Shown: positions 6,191 to 15,475, numbered from the stretch's first letter. The stretch: DNA of 40,850 bases from Candidatus Latescibacterota bacterium (GCA_021295675.1 JAGWBY010000019.1:19231-60080); one strand, 5' to 3'. Numbers and translations are program-made. Notes: a model not told the origin generated them from the letters alone.

Positions 6191-8121
6191 AGATCGCCCG
6201 TGCCGAGGGAGCGCACCTTGTCGCGCTCGATTTTGAGCAAGGTCAACGCGCTGTTGGAGCGCACGTCTGGCGATAGGGAGATGACACCCGAGGCTCCTTC
6301 GTAGAAACGGACCGTGGTCAACCACTCGACCAGCGCGGCCGGATCGCGGTGCCCCTGCTCCCATCCGTCGATGAGCAAGTGGGTGGCGTCGTAGCCAGTC
6401 GCGGCGTAGAGCGGGTCGCGGCGGAATTGTTTGCGGAAGGTACTGACAAACGACCGCTCCGCCGCGGACTCGGGTTGCCGTTTGGAAACGAAAATGACTC
6501 CGTCGAAATTCTTGCGCTCGCCCGGGCGCATCTGCCGAATGGCTTCGGGATTCCACCAAGCATCGTTGCCGAGAATTTGGGTCTGCAAGCGGTGAAAATG
6601 AACCTGCGGCGCGATAGTCTTGGCGTCTGCAAAGCTCTCGACCACCACCACTACCCCGTCGATGGTGTCGATAAATTTATCCTCCTCCGGCTCTTCCTCG
6701 ACCACTTCGAGCGTATCCACGGGCGGTGGCATCAACGCCAAGCCAGCGGCGCGAATCTCCTCAAAGACGCGGCGAAAATCCGTCGTCTCTTTGGGTATAT
6801 ACCAATCGCTGTGCGCGATCTGGCCGCCGTTGCGCTCGGCAATGCGGGTGAACTCGCGCGCGAAATCCAAGCCGTAGTCACTGAGGGGGGAAATGATCGC
6901 CAAGTGCTCCAAGCCGAGGACGAGAGTCGCGTACTCACCCAAGAGACGCGCTTCCGTTTTGGAGACCGTTTTCAACTGGAACACGCTGTGGCCGAGAGCA
7001 TCCAAGCCGCTCTGTTGGGCCAGTGGCACCAGCAGGGGAACGCCGGCGCGCGCGGCAACCGTCGCCGCCACTACGCTAGAGCTGCTATGGAGCGGACCGA
7101 CGATGGCCACGACCCCTTGGTCCAGCAGCCGCTGGGCACCGTACGCCACGCGTAACAAACCACTGGCCGGGCTTTCGCTGACGTCGCCACTGCGACCGGT
7201 AGCGATGGGCAAGTTCCCGTAGTCAACCCCAGTGTCGGCGTCTACAAGTTCGAAGGGGCTGCCGGCTTCCCGATTGGCCAATCGCACACCATCGCGAAGC
7301 TCCTCGCCGGTCCGGCGATCCGGCCCGGTCAGCGGCAGCAGCAAGCCCAACCGGGGCGACCTCTCTCCAACGCGCGGGCTATATGCGGTCAGATCACTCC
7401 CCCAGACAGCGGCTATCGGAGCGAATATGCCATTGGCAACGCTGTCGCGATAAGTTTGCATCGCTTGGGCGGCTTCCTCTTGCCAGCCGAGGCGTTGATA
7501 CCAGCGCGCCCGGCCGAAGAACAGGGCCTCGCGCAGCCGCACAGCTCCTACGGCCTGACGCAGACGCGTCCGCTCTTGTTCTTTTAGTTGCCCGTTCCAA
7601 TACATGGCCGCCAGCCGCTCGGCTGCTTGGGCTTGAATGCCAAGAGGGGCCTGCGTGGCCAACAAACGACCGTACTGGGATGCGGCCTCGGAGTAGTGCT
7701 TGCTGTTGAAAAACGAGTCGCCAATCAACAGCCTGGCATTGGGCAGATAGCGGCTGGTGGGAAACCTACGCTGCAAGACCAAGGCTGCGTTGATGGCTTC
7801 GGCAAAGCGACCTAAGCGGTACAGGGTTTTCCCTAAGAGGAACTGGCCAGCACTGGACCGCTGGTTGAGCGGGAACTCCGCTAGCAGCCCCAAGTGGTTG
7901 AGTGTCTCGTCAAAACGCCCCTGTTTATATGCTTCAAGCCCGTTGCCAAAGATATTTTCAGCGTCGGCCGAATACGTCCACGTGCGCGCCTGCCCTTCGG
8001 CGAAGTTCGGCATCAGCACCGCTGCAAAGACCACGCATACGTAGAGAGCAATGTACTGCCTACAACGGGGCCTAGGTTGTCCGCATCTGAGAGGGCGAGT
8101 ATATTTTTTACACCACGGCAT
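6166..8121 (-). CDS. TPR plus periplasmic-binding-fold protein (LpoA / penicillin-binding-protein-activator type)
   Basis: This 651-residue exported protein has a signal sequence with core IALYVCVVFAAVLM. TPR-like helices follow (GLEAYKQGRFDETLNHL, GKTLYRLGRFAEAI, ASQYGRLLATQ). A type-1 periplasmic-binding-fold domain runs from about LGLLLPLTGP through VAIVGPLHSSSS and GYDATHLLIDG. This layout is that of LpoA-type activators of peptidoglycan synthases and of Leu/Ile/Val-type receptors. No lipobox is obvious, so it may be periplasmic rather than lipidated. The ATG at 8121 is chosen for its ribosome site AGGAAAGG and for the signal sequence; an ATG at 8154 would add 11 residues. It is divergent from the ClpX-like gene, 27 bases away. 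Confidence 0.82.
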   Translation of the reverse strand: MPWCKKYTRPLRCGQPRPRCRQYIALYVCVVFAAVLMPNFAEGQARTWTYSADAENIFGNGLEAYKQGRFDETLNHLGLLAEFPLNQRSSAGQFLLGKTLYRLGRFAEAINAALVLQRRFPTSRYLPNARLLIGDSFFNSKHYSEAASQYGRLLATQAPLGIQAQAAERLAAMYWNGQLKEQERTRLRQAVGAVRLREALFFGRARWYQRLGWQEEAAQAMQTYRDSVANGIFAPIAAVWGSDLTAYSPRVGERSPRLGLLLPLTGPDRRTGEELRDGVRLANREAGSPFELVDADTGVDYGNLPIATGRSGDVSESPASGLLRVAYGAQRLLDQGVVAIVGPLHSSSSVVAATVAARAGVPLLVPLAQQSGLDALGHSVFQLKTVSKTEARLLGEYATLVLGLEHLAIISPLSDYGLDFAREFTRIAERNGGQIAHSDWYIPKETTDFRRVFEEIRAAGLALMPPPVDTLEVVEEEPEEDKFIDTIDGVVVVVESFADAKTIAPQVHFHRLQTQILGNDAWWNPEAIRQMRPGERKNFDGVIFVSKRQPESAAERSFVSTFRKQFRRDPLYAATGYDATHLLIDGWEQGHRDPAALVEWLTTVRFYEGASGVISLSPDVRSNSALTLLKIERDKVRSLGTGDLPQMGAAE

Positions 8122-8148
8122 TTCCAACCTTTCCTTTAGGTTAAATAT

Positions 8149-9629
8149 ATGCAACCGCGTGCTGAAAAAGTGGAGATCGATCCAGAAAAACTGCGTCGTC
8201 TCCTAGCTAGACAAATCGAAGAACAAGAGCAAGCGCCTGCCCAACCCGAGGCTTCCTCCACCGAGGGCGAAGGCACGCAGACTACCGAGTCCGAGGCCCT
8301 CCACTTCGACCTCAAACCGGAAGAATTAGAGGCCTATCTCGATCAATACGTCATCAAGCAACAAGAAGCCAAGGCCATTCTCGCCACCAAGATCTGCACG
8401 CATTTCAACCGCCTGAAACTACCCCCGGAAGAAGACGAGGGCCTCGTCGGCAACATCAAGAACAACGTGTTAATGGTCGGCCCTACCGGCGTGGGCAAAA
8501 CCTATCTAATCCGCCTCATCGCTCGCAAAATCGGCGTCCCTTTCGTCAAGGGCGATGCTACCAAATTCAGCGAGACCGGCTACGTTGGCGGCGATGTCGA
8601 AGACTTGGTCCGCGACCTAGTCCGCGAGGCCAACGGCGACATTGAACGCGCCCAGTACGGCATCATATACATCGACGAAATCGACAAAATCGCCTCCGCG
8701 CAGGGAGTGCATGGCCCGGATGTCTCACGCTCGGGCGTCCAGCGCAACCTGCTCAAGCTAATGGAGGAAACCGACGTCGATCTCAAGGCCCCGCACGACA
8801 TTGCCTCGCAGATGGAATCCGTCATCCAGATGCAGCAGACGGGCAAGATCGAACGCCAGAAGGTCAACACGGGGCCTTTGGCGGGCTCGACGAAATCATT
8901 GGCCGTCGGCTCAACAAAGGCACCATGGGGTTCCGCTCCCAAGCCGACCCAGCCCACCTCAATGCCGATCAGCTCCTATCCCACGTGCGCGCCGAAGATC
9001 TGATCGAATACGGATTCGAGTCCGAGTTCATTGGGCGTTTGCCCGTCATCGCCGTGCTGCACGACCTTGGCCCCGAAGATTTGCTCGAAATCCTCCGCAA
9101 TCCCAAAAGCAGCGTCATCCTTTCCAAGAAGCGCGACTTCCGCGCCTATGACATTGAGGTCGAATTTGCCGATGAGGCCCTCGCCCTGTTAGCCGAGCGC
9201 GCCCACGCCGAGCACATTGGTGCCCGAGGCTTGGTCAGCGCTATTGAAAAGGTGTTGCTCCACTACGAAAAAAAACTCCCCTCCGTCGGCGTCGAGCGCT
9301 TTACAGTCGAAGCTGATACCGTACTCGACCCGGCGACCGGTCTAGAGCGCTTGCTCCAAAACACTTCGCTGAGCCGCTTTCTCGACAACTTTCAACGCGA
9401 ACACGACATCGCCTTGGAGATCACGCCAGAAGCCTCCGCGCAAATCGAAGCCCTAGCCAGCACGCGGGACATCGCACCCGGCGAGTTGTGCGAAGAAATG
9501 TTCAGCGACTACGGACACGGCCTCAAGCTAGCCGGGTTGAGCCAGTTTTGCATTGACGCCGATGTAGTCGCCGATCCCCAAGAAGCACTCAACGCGCTCG
9601 TCAAATACTACTACAATCAACGCCGCTAA
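8149..9629 (+). CDS. ClpX-like AAA+ ATPase without zinc-binding domain, frame broken by a short deletion
   Basis: This is a protein-unfoldase-type AAA+ ATPase. It has Walker A GPTGVGKT, pore loop GYVGG, Walker B IIYIDEIDK, arginine-finger region EFIGRLPVIAVL and sensor-2 GARGL. It differs from true ClpX: there is no N-terminal four-Cys zinc domain and no RKH loop. The ClpP-docking position reads MGF, which fits the hydrophobic-Gly-Phe pattern. After GARGL comes a second small-domain-like unit to the C-terminus. The frame changes near 8870: about eight residues expected between KVNT and GAFGGLDEI are gone, roughly 25 nt. Restoring them gives 502 codons. It is the only plus-strand gene of the region. 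Confidence 0.85.
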
Positions 9630-10996
9630 ATCCCACCGTACTGCTTTACCTTGCGATAGAGCGTACTGAGACCGATTTGCAGGATCTCGGCCGCCCGCCG
9701 CCGATCGTCGCCAACAGCCTTCAGCGTCTCGGCTATGGCTACCTGTTCGATCTCGGCCATGCTCATGCCGACGCGAAAACCCAATCCGGGGAAAACGCGT
9801 TCTTGGCGGTTTATGTAGCGCGGGATGTCCCCAACTTCGAGCACGCCTTCGCGGGCACACATGACGACCATGCCTTCGATGCAGTTTTTTAATTCCCGCA
9901 CATTGCCCGGCCAATCGTAATCGCGCAACACGTCTAAGGCTCGCGGCCGGATACCGGCGATGCGCTTGTTGTTCTCAGCAGCGAACTGCCGGATAAACGC
10001 GTCGGCCAGAATGGGTATGTCCTCACGGCACTCGCGCAGGGGCGGCACTTCGATCTTAATCACGTTGAGCCGGTAGAAGAGATCCGCCCGGAAGGTGCCC
10101 TCCCTCACCATGGCTTCTAGATCGCGGTGCGTCGCCGCGATCAAGCGCACATCGGCCCGTCGGGTCTGGGTGCCGCCGATCCGCTCAAAGCAGCCGTCCT
10201 GAATCACCCTCAGCAGCTTTACTTGCGTCGGCAGGGGAATGTCCCCGACTTCGTCTAAGAACAAGGTGCCTTGATCGGCCAGTTCAAAGCGCCCTTTGCG
10301 CGCGGCTACGGCCCCGGTATAGGCTCCCTTTTCGTGGCCAAAAAGCTCGTTTTCGACCAAGCTCTCCGGTAGGGCACCACAGTTTATCTCGACGAAGGCG
10401 TTTTCCCGCCTCCGGCTCCGTTGGTGAATGGCCTTTGCTACTTCGCCCTTACCCGTGCCGGTCTCGCCGGCAATCAAAACGCTAGTCCGCGATTGAGCCA
10501 CCTGTTCGATCTGGAGGTAAATGCGCTGCCACGGCGATGAACGGCGGGCGATGTCGTCAAAGCGATAGCGCTCGTCCAAGCGGCGCTGTAGATCCGAGAC
10601 TTCCCCTACTAGCTGCTGGTAGCTCAGACCCTTTTCCAACACCGCGCCGACTTTGGCAAAATTCAGCGGCTGGAGTTGAAAGTCGTACGCCCCTTGGCGC
10701 ATCGCTTCAACTCCCAACTCAATGTCTTCAGGGCCGGCGATGGCAATCGCGCAGATGGCCGGATTGCGCTTGTGGGCCAGTTGCTGGACCCGCAATCCAT
10801 CGATGCGCTTCTCGCGCAAGGCGTAGATCAGCGCATCAACCGCATCGGCGTCGAGGATGTCGTACGCGCTCTGCCCCTCGTGCGCCCAGAGCACTTCGTA
10901 CTCCTGTTGTTCTAGATAGAAAATCAGCGCCCGGGCCTGCTGGGATTCGGGCAGCACGACCAAGAGCCGCGGCTGCGTATGGCGTTTCTCGCTCAC
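9626..10996 (-). CDS. Sigma-54-dependent activator with degenerate receiver domain
   Basis: This 456-residue NtrC-family regulator has a receiver-like domain (1-125), an AAA+ domain (about 145-385) with Walker A GETGTGKGE (177-185), the sigma-54 contact loop GAYTGA (224-229) and Walker B TLFLDEVGD, and a C-terminal Fis-type helix-turn-helix (RRRAAEILQIGLSTLYRKVKQ). The receiver has lost its chemistry: the acidic pair is Leu15-Pro16, the phospho-acceptor site is Ala59 and the conserved Lys is Gln109. It should therefore not be switched by a histidine kinase. The GTG start overlaps the rRNA methyltransferase stop (GTGA), implying translational coupling. Confidence 0.92.
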   Translation of the reverse strand: MSEKRHTQPRLLVVLPESQQARALIFYLEQQEYEVLWAHEGQSAYDILDADAVDALIYALREKRIDGLRVQQLAHKRNPAICAIAIAGPEDIELGVEAMRQGAYDFQLQPLNFAKVGAVLEKGLSYQQLVGEVSDLQRRLDERYRFDDIARRSSPWQRIYLQIEQVAQSRTSVLIAGETGTGKGEVAKAIHQRSRRRENAFVEINCGALPESLVENELFGHEKGAYTGAVAARKGRFELADQGTLFLDEVGDIPLPTQVKLLRVIQDGCFERIGGTQTRRADVRLIAATHRDLEAMVREGTFRADLFYRLNVIKIEVPPLRECREDIPILADAFIRQFAAENNKRIAGIRPRALDVLRDYDWPGNVRELKNCIEGMVVMCAREGVLEVGDIPRYINRQERVFPGLGFRVGMSMAEIEQVAIAETLKAVGDDRRRAAEILQIGLSTLYRKVKQYGGI

Positions 10997-12351
10997 GAGA
11001 CGACCTGCTTGCACAACTCGACGACCACTTCGCAGTGCGGCGTTTGGGGAAACATATCTACGGGTTGCACGCTGCGGACGCCGTATCCAGCCTCGCCCAA
11101 GGCGCGCAAATCGCCGGCTAGCGCATGGACGTTACAGGAAACGTAAATAATGCGCGGCGGTGCCAACGCGCACAGACCAGCCAGCGCTTTTTTGTGGATT
11201 CCAGGTCTTGGGGGATCGACGACGGCTAGGTCAAAATGCTGGCCTTGTACCGCCAATTCCCCCAGTATGTCCTCTGCTGCGCCGACCCTGAACTCGCAGT
11301 GTTCTATCTGATTGTGCATGGCGTTGCGCTTGGCGTCCTCGACTGCTTCAGCGACCACTTCAATGCCCAACACGAACTGGGACTGGCGCGCCAAAAGCAG
11401 ACTGATGCTGCCGGTACCGCAGTACAAATCTAACACCGCCTTTTGCGGCCCGGCCACGCGGGCTATGACCTCGTAGAGCCGCTCGGCTTGCAGCGAATTT
11501 GTCTGAAAAAAGGACTGGGGAGAAATGTCGAATTCGAGGCCAGCGCACACTTCAGTGATGCGCCCGCTTCCCTTGAGCACAAACTCGCGCTCCCCGGCTG
11601 CCACCTGGGCTTTGCCGGTGTGTAAAGTTACGAGTAAAACATCAATTTCAGGTACAGCATCCAATAATTGCTCGGCGAGTTGTTGGACGCCTAGGTCGGG
11701 ATACGAGGCCACGACGAGGTTGACCATTACTTCTCCGGTCCGCTTGCCCTCGCGGACGACCAAGAAGCGCAACAGCCCTTGGTGCCGTTTCAGGTCGTAC
11801 GCGCTCAGACCCAACGCTTGGCTGATGCGGCGGACCGCTCCGACGATGCGGTTGGAAGTGTCAGACTGTAGGTGGCACTCTTCGACATCGAATATCCAAT
11901 TGAAACGCCCGCGTACGTGCAAGCCCAGTTGCAGCAAGCCCGTGCGATCCGTGCCAAAGGAAAATTCCATTTTGTTGCGATAGAAAAAGGGAGTCGAACT
12001 GGGCAGAATCGGCGCTGCGGCCGGCAGCGCTAGCCCACTAGTCGCCAATGCGCTAGCGACCATCTGCTCCTTGACGGCAAGCTGGGCCGCATACGACAAT
12101 TCCTGCCAGCGACAGCCGCCGCAATGTCCAAAATGGGTGCAGCGCGGCTCCTCGCGTTTGTAGCTCTCTGCGAGGAACTCCTCTACCTCGGCCTCAAAGC
12201 GCCCCTTGCGCTTCTTGACGACCCGGGCGGCGACCCGATCTCCGGGAACAGACTGCCGCACAATGACCTCGCGGTGCCCAACGTAAGCCATCCCGTCGCC
12301 CTTGGCGGTAAGCGCGACGACCTCGACCTCAATGCGATCTCCCCGTTTCAC
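10993..12351 (-). CDS. rlmD: 23S rRNA (uracil-5-)-methyltransferase, RlmD/RumA type
   Basis: This 452-residue enzyme uses S-adenosylmethionine to methylate a uracil at C5 in 23S rRNA. The N-terminus is a TRAM RNA-binding domain (about 1-60). A [4Fe-4S] cluster site follows, with CTHFGHCGGC. SAM motif I is LDLYCGTGSISL. Later are VVDPPRPG and the catalytic Cys in IIYVSCNV. Length and motifs are complete. RlmD is the best label, but RlmC, TrmA-like or other relatives with the same fold cannot be excluded from motifs. GTG is the start, after an AG-rich site. It heads a two-gene unit with the sigma-54 activator, beginning after the terminator of the ribosomal cluster. Confidence 0.85.
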   Translation of the reverse strand: MKRGDRIEVEVVALTAKGDGMAYVGHREVIVRQSVPGDRVAARVVKKRKGRFEAEVEEFLAESYKREEPRCTHFGHCGGCRWQELSYAAQLAVKEQMVASALATSGLALPAAAPILPSSTPFFYRNKMEFSFGTDRTGLLQLGLHVRGRFNWIFDVEECHLQSDTSNRIVGAVRRISQALGLSAYDLKRHQGLLRFLVVREGKRTGEVMVNLVVASYPDLGVQQLAEQLLDAVPEIDVLLVTLHTGKAQVAAGEREFVLKGSGRITEVCAGLEFDISPQSFFQTNSLQAERLYEVIARVAGPQKAVLDLYCGTGSISLLLARQSQFVLGIEVVAEAVEDAKRNAMHNQIEHCEFRVGAAEDILGELAVQGQHFDLAVVDPPRPGIHKKALAGLCALAPPRIIYVSCNVHALAGDLRALGEAGYGVRSVQPVDMFPQTPHCEVVVELCKQVVS

Positions 12352-12364
12352 GTGCTCTCTATCT

Positions 12365-12404
12365 AAAATGCAAACGGGGCAAGATGATGACCATCTTGCC
12401 CCGT
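12365..12404 (-). terminator. Intrinsic terminator at the end of the ribosomal supercluster
   Basis: A perfect 13-base stem (12374-12386 with 12392-12404, arm ACGGGGCAAGATG) encloses a five-base loop 24 bases after the rplQ stop. On the minus strand it is followed by TTTGCATTTT, a somewhat imperfect T-tract. Confidence 0.8.
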
Positions 12405-12427
12405 CGCTACTGATTTGGACACCTACC

Positions 12428-12850
12428 TCATTCTTCGGTCTGCTGAGCCCCCTCTGCAGCCTCGGTCTCCTGAGTCTCTTCTGCGGTTACCCCAGGGCGA
12501 TCCACAAGCTCGACGATGCTCATAAATGCTCCGTCGCCACGGCGCGGCCCTAACTTGATCACGCGCGTATAGCCTCCGTTGCGGCTCTTGTAGCGTGGCC
12601 CCAGTTCGTCGAAGAGCTTGGCGACCACCTGCTTGTCAGCTATGACGCGCAACACTTGGCGGCGAGCGTGCAAGTCGCCTTTCTTGGCGCAAGTCAGCAC
12701 CCGTTCGGCCGTGCGTTTGAGTTCTTTGGCACGCGTCTGGGTAGTGGTGATGCGCTCGTTGATAAAGAGCGAGGCCATCATGTTGGACAACATGGCTTTG
12801 CGATGTGGAGCCGTGCGCCCCAGTTTGGCTATTTTTTTTCCGTGTCTCAT
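12428..12850 (-). CDS. rplQ: 50S ribosomal protein L17
   Basis: L17 sits near the exit tunnel of the large subunit. The 140-residue protein begins [13 protein letters not shown] and carries the typical [20 protein letters not shown] and [17 protein letters not shown] blocks. The last 25 or so residues are an acidic Glu/Thr/Ala tail, longer than in the E. coli protein apart from length variation common in the family. It follows rpoA by two bases and is the last gene before the terminator. Confidence 0.97.
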   Translation of the reverse strand: MRHGKKIAKLGRTAPHRKAMLSNMMASLFINERITTTQTRAKELKRTAERVLTCAKKGDLHARRQVLRVIADKQVVAKLFDELGPRYKSRNGGYTRVIKLGPRRGDGAFMSIVELVDRPGVTAEETQETEAAEGAQQTEE

Positions 12851-12852
12851 GG

Positions 12853-13869
12853 CTAGAATTCTTCCGCCAGCGAATTGTCCGCTGTTTGGTCGATCTCAAT
12901 GCCTTCGTACGGAGTCAGGTCCATACCCCAGCTAAGATTGTTTTCCTCGAGTATTTTTTGCAACTCATTGAGCGATTTGCGGCCGAAGTTGCGATACTGC
13001 AACATCTCGGCCTCCGTGCGCGACACCAAGTCCCTGAGATGGGTGATCCCTGCGGCTTTGAGGCAGTTGGCCGAGCGCACCGTCAACTCAATCTCTTCGA
13101 CTGGCGTTTGCAAGAGTTGGACGACCTTCTTGGCCTCCCCGTCAACTTCCTTTTCCTCAATGCCTTCAGGCTCTTCTGTAAAATTAATAAAAAGATTTAG
13201 GTGTTCAGTCAGGATTTGGGCAGCTTGAGACATGGCGTCCTCGGGATGCACTGAGCCATCGGTCCAGACTTCTATAATCAGCTTGTCGTAGTCGGTGCGC
13301 CGCCCGACGCGTGCATTCTCGATATCGTAGTGGACCTTGAGAACCGGCGAATAGTTCGTATCGAGTGGAATAGCACCAATAGGCTGCTCGGGGATTTTGT
13401 TCTCCTCGGAGAACTGGTAGCCGCGACCGCAGCCAATCGTCAGTTCCATCTTCAGAGAAGCCCCTTTATCCAAGGTGGCAATGTGTAGGTCGGGATTCAG
13501 AACCTCGACACTGGGGTCCACTTCTAGGGCCTTGGCCACCAAAGCCCCTTCTGTCGTGCGCTCGACGCGCAAGACGCGATCCTCTTCGCCACTATAGCGG
13601 AGCGCCACTTCCTTGAAGTTGCGCACGATCTCCGGCACATCCTCGCGCACCCCTTCAATTGTGGAAAATTCGTGATGCACGCCCTCGATATTGACTTGCT
13701 TGATCGCGGCTCCTTGGATAAAGGACAGCAATACGCGGCGCAGTGCGTGCCCCATAGAAACGCCAAAACCGCGCTCTAGCGGCTGGACAATAAACATGCC
13801 ATACGTCTCGCTGAGGCTTTCTTTTTCGACCTCGGCCAGCCTCGGCATATGGAGACCTTCTAATTTCAT
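12853..13869 (-). CDS. rpoA: DNA-directed RNA polymerase alpha subunit
   Basis: The 338-residue alpha subunit nucleates assembly of core RNA polymerase. The N-terminal domain shows [20 protein letters not shown], the dimerisation helix. The C-terminal domain keeps [15 protein letters not shown], including the Arg that contacts UP-element DNA, and [13 protein letters not shown]. All parts are present and length is normal. An in-frame ATG eight codons in is a weaker start choice. The gene lies between rpsD and rplQ in the classical alpha operon order. Confidence 0.97.
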   Translation of the reverse strand: MKLEGLHMPRLAEVEKESLSETYGMFIVQPLERGFGVSMGHALRRVLLSFIQGAAIKQVNIEGVHHEFSTIEGVREDVPEIVRNFKEVALRYSGEEDRVLRVERTTEGALVAKALEVDPSVEVLNPDLHIATLDKGASLKMELTIGCGRGYQFSEENKIPEQPIGAIPLDTNYSPVLKVHYDIENARVGRRTDYDKLIIEVWTDGSVHPEDAMSQAAQILTEHLNLFINFTEEPEGIEEKEVDGEAKKVVQLLQTPVEEIELTVRSANCLKAAGITHLRDLVSRTEAEMLQYRNFGRKSLNELQKILEENNLSWGMDLTPYEGIEIDQTADNSLAEEF

Positions 13870-13912
13870 ACTTTAGCCTCTTGCCCCTTGATAGGTTGGG
13901 CGGAGTAAAACT

Positions 13913-14539
13913 TTAGACGCGAGAATAAAATTCGATGACCAGTTGTTCTTCGGCGACCGTGGGGATGTCTTCGCGGCTGGGAACCTCTGCTACAGTCCCA
14001 GTCAGGTTGACCTTATCTATGGCCAGCCAAGGCACAGTCTCCCGCGAGCGCCGCAGCGATTCGTGAATGGCTTCTAGCTGGCGGCTGCGTTCGGCAACTT
14101 GCACCACATCGCCCATCCGGGTCAGGTAGGAAGGGATATTAACCCGTTTGCCGTTTACCACGATGTGGTTGTGGCGCACTAACTGACGCGCGGCCTTGCG
14201 CGACGGTGCGAAACCGAGCCGATAGACAATGTTGTCGAGTCGGCGCTCTAACAGGCGCAACAGGTTTTCGCCGCTGACACCCGGCACGCGCGACGCCTCC
14301 TTGTAATAACCCCTGAACTGACCTTCGCGGATTCCGTAGAGCCGCGCTAATTTTTGCTTGGCCCGTAGCTGCACGCTGTAGTCGGACTGCTTGCGCCGCA
14401 AGCCCTGACCGTGTTGACCCGGGGCGTAGCTGCGCCGTTCAAAGGAGCACTTTTCGAGATTGCAGCGCTCGCCCTTTAGAAAGAGTTTGGCTCCTTCCCG
14501 ACGGCAGAAGCGACAATTGGGACCTGTATGCCTGCTCAT
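13913..14539 (-). CDS. rpsD: 30S ribosomal protein S4 (zinc-binding form)
   Basis: S4 is a primary 16S rRNA binder and in many bacteria a translational repressor of its own operon. The 208-residue protein has Cys9, Cys12, Cys26 and Cys31 in its N-terminal part, so it is the zinc-binding (C+) form. The S4 RNA-binding domain includes LLERRLDNIVYRLGFAPSRKAARQLV and NGKRVNIPSY. It is complete and placed as usual between rpsK and rpoA. Confidence 0.97.
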   Translation of the reverse strand: MSRHTGPNCRFCRREGAKLFLKGERCNLEKCSFERRSYAPGQHGQGLRRKQSDYSVQLRAKQKLARLYGIREGQFRGYYKEASRVPGVSGENLLRLLERRLDNIVYRLGFAPSRKAARQLVRHNHIVVNGKRVNIPSYLTRMGDVVQVAERSRQLEAIHESLRRSRETVPWLAIDKVNLTGTVAEVPSREDIPTVAEEQLVIEFYSRV

Positions 14540-14555
14540 AACGTAGTTAGCTCCT

Positions 14556-14920
14556 CTAAACGCGGCGACGCTTGGGCGGCCGACAGCCGTTGTGCGGCAT
14601 GGGCGTCACGTCGCGGATGGCGGAAATCTCGAGTCCGGCGTTTTGCAAAGCGCGGATGGCGGACTCGCGCCCTACCCCCGGCCCCTTGACCCAAACCTCC
14701 ACGCGGCGCAATCCCATATTCATGGCTTCTTGGGCGGCCCTTTCAGCGGCGAGCTGGCCGGCAAAGGGCGTAGATTTGCGACTGCCCTTGACCAAGAAAT
14801 CACATTACCCCTAGTATCGGTAAGAGTGATAATCGTATTGTTAAACGTGGCCAGAATGTGAGCCACGCCCACGGCCTCTACCTGTTTTGCTTTCTTGCGT
14901 CTGCGTCTTTCGGGCGGCAA
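14556..14920 (-). CDS. rpsK: 30S ribosomal protein S11, frame broken by a short deletion
   Basis: S11 forms part of the 30S platform. From ATG 14920 the N-terminal half reads [26 protein letters not shown]. The C-terminal half, [12 protein letters not shown] to [12 protein letters not shown], is in a different frame. In the family eight residues (such as ATAGGSGF) lie between the Trp and KGSRKS; here only two bases remain. About 22 nt are missing near 14790. Adding them makes 129 codons, the expected size. Loss of frame in an essential gene points to a sequence or assembly error rather than a real pseudogene, unless another copy exists. Confidence 0.92.
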
Positions 14921-14946
14921 AGGTCAATCCTCTCCGTTTGGGTTAT

Positions 14947-15327
14947 CTACTTAACTGGGGCCTTTTTCTTGCCGGCAATGGCTCGCCGCGGCCCCTTGCG
15001 CGTGCGGGCGTTAGTCTTGGTGCGCTGGCCGTTGGCTGGCAGCCCGCGGCGATGCCGCAAACCCCGATAGCAGCCGATGTCCATCAGCCGCTTGATATTC
15101 ATGGTGGTTTCGCCGCGCAGACTACCTTCGACCTTATGGCTGACCTCGATGATCGAGCGCAAACTGCTGACCTGATCTTCGCTCAACTCGTTGATGCGGG
15201 TTTGGGGCTCAATCCTCGCCTGGGAGGCGATGCGACTGGCCGTTGTGTGCCCAATGCCAAAGATATAGGTCAATGCAATGGCAACTCGCTTGTCACGGGG
15301 TAAATCTACACCTGCTATGCGCGCCAT
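14947..15327 (-). CDS. rpsM: 30S ribosomal protein S13
   Basis: S13 lies in the head of the small subunit and contacts the large subunit and P-site tRNA. The 126-residue protein starts [15 protein letters not shown], the normal beginning, so the ATG at 15327 is used although the frame is open for 17 more codons upstream. [21 protein letters not shown] near the end is the typical tRNA-contacting tail. It comes 11 bases after rpmJ. Confidence 0.97.
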   Translation of the reverse strand: MARIAGVDLPRDKRVAIALTYIFGIGHTTASRIASQARIEPQTRINELSEDQVSSLRSIIEVSHKVEGSLRGETTMNIKRLMDIGCYRGLRHRRGLPANGQRTKTNARTRKGPRRAIAGKKKAPVK

Positions 15328-15338
15328 AGTGTTATTCC

Positions 15339-15455
15339 TCAGCCTTGTTTCTGTTTGTGGCGGGGATTGCGCTTGCATATAACGCGCACGACCCCGTGCC
15401 GACGGACGATTTTACACTCATTACAGCGCTTGCTGACGGATGCTCTAACTTTCAC
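15339..15455 (-). CDS. rpmJ: 50S ribosomal protein L36 (zinc-binding form)
   Basis: A 38-residue protein with a GTG start: [17 protein letters not shown], then [16 protein letters not shown]. The residues C-x2-C, a later Cys and a His form the L36 zinc ribbon, so it is the C+ form. It sits directly between secY and rpsM. In many bacteria adk, map and infA stand between secY and rpmJ; here the gap is only 20 bases. Confidence 0.93.
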   Translation of the reverse strand: MKVRASVSKRCNECKIVRRHGVVRVICKRNPRHKQKQG

Positions 15456-15475
15456 GGTACTCGCTCCAAGTGAGG

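Noticed and set aside
14775..14810. Programmed ribosomal frameshift in rpsK
   Set aside because: There is no slippery heptamer, and conserved residues are physically missing, which a change of frame cannot supply.
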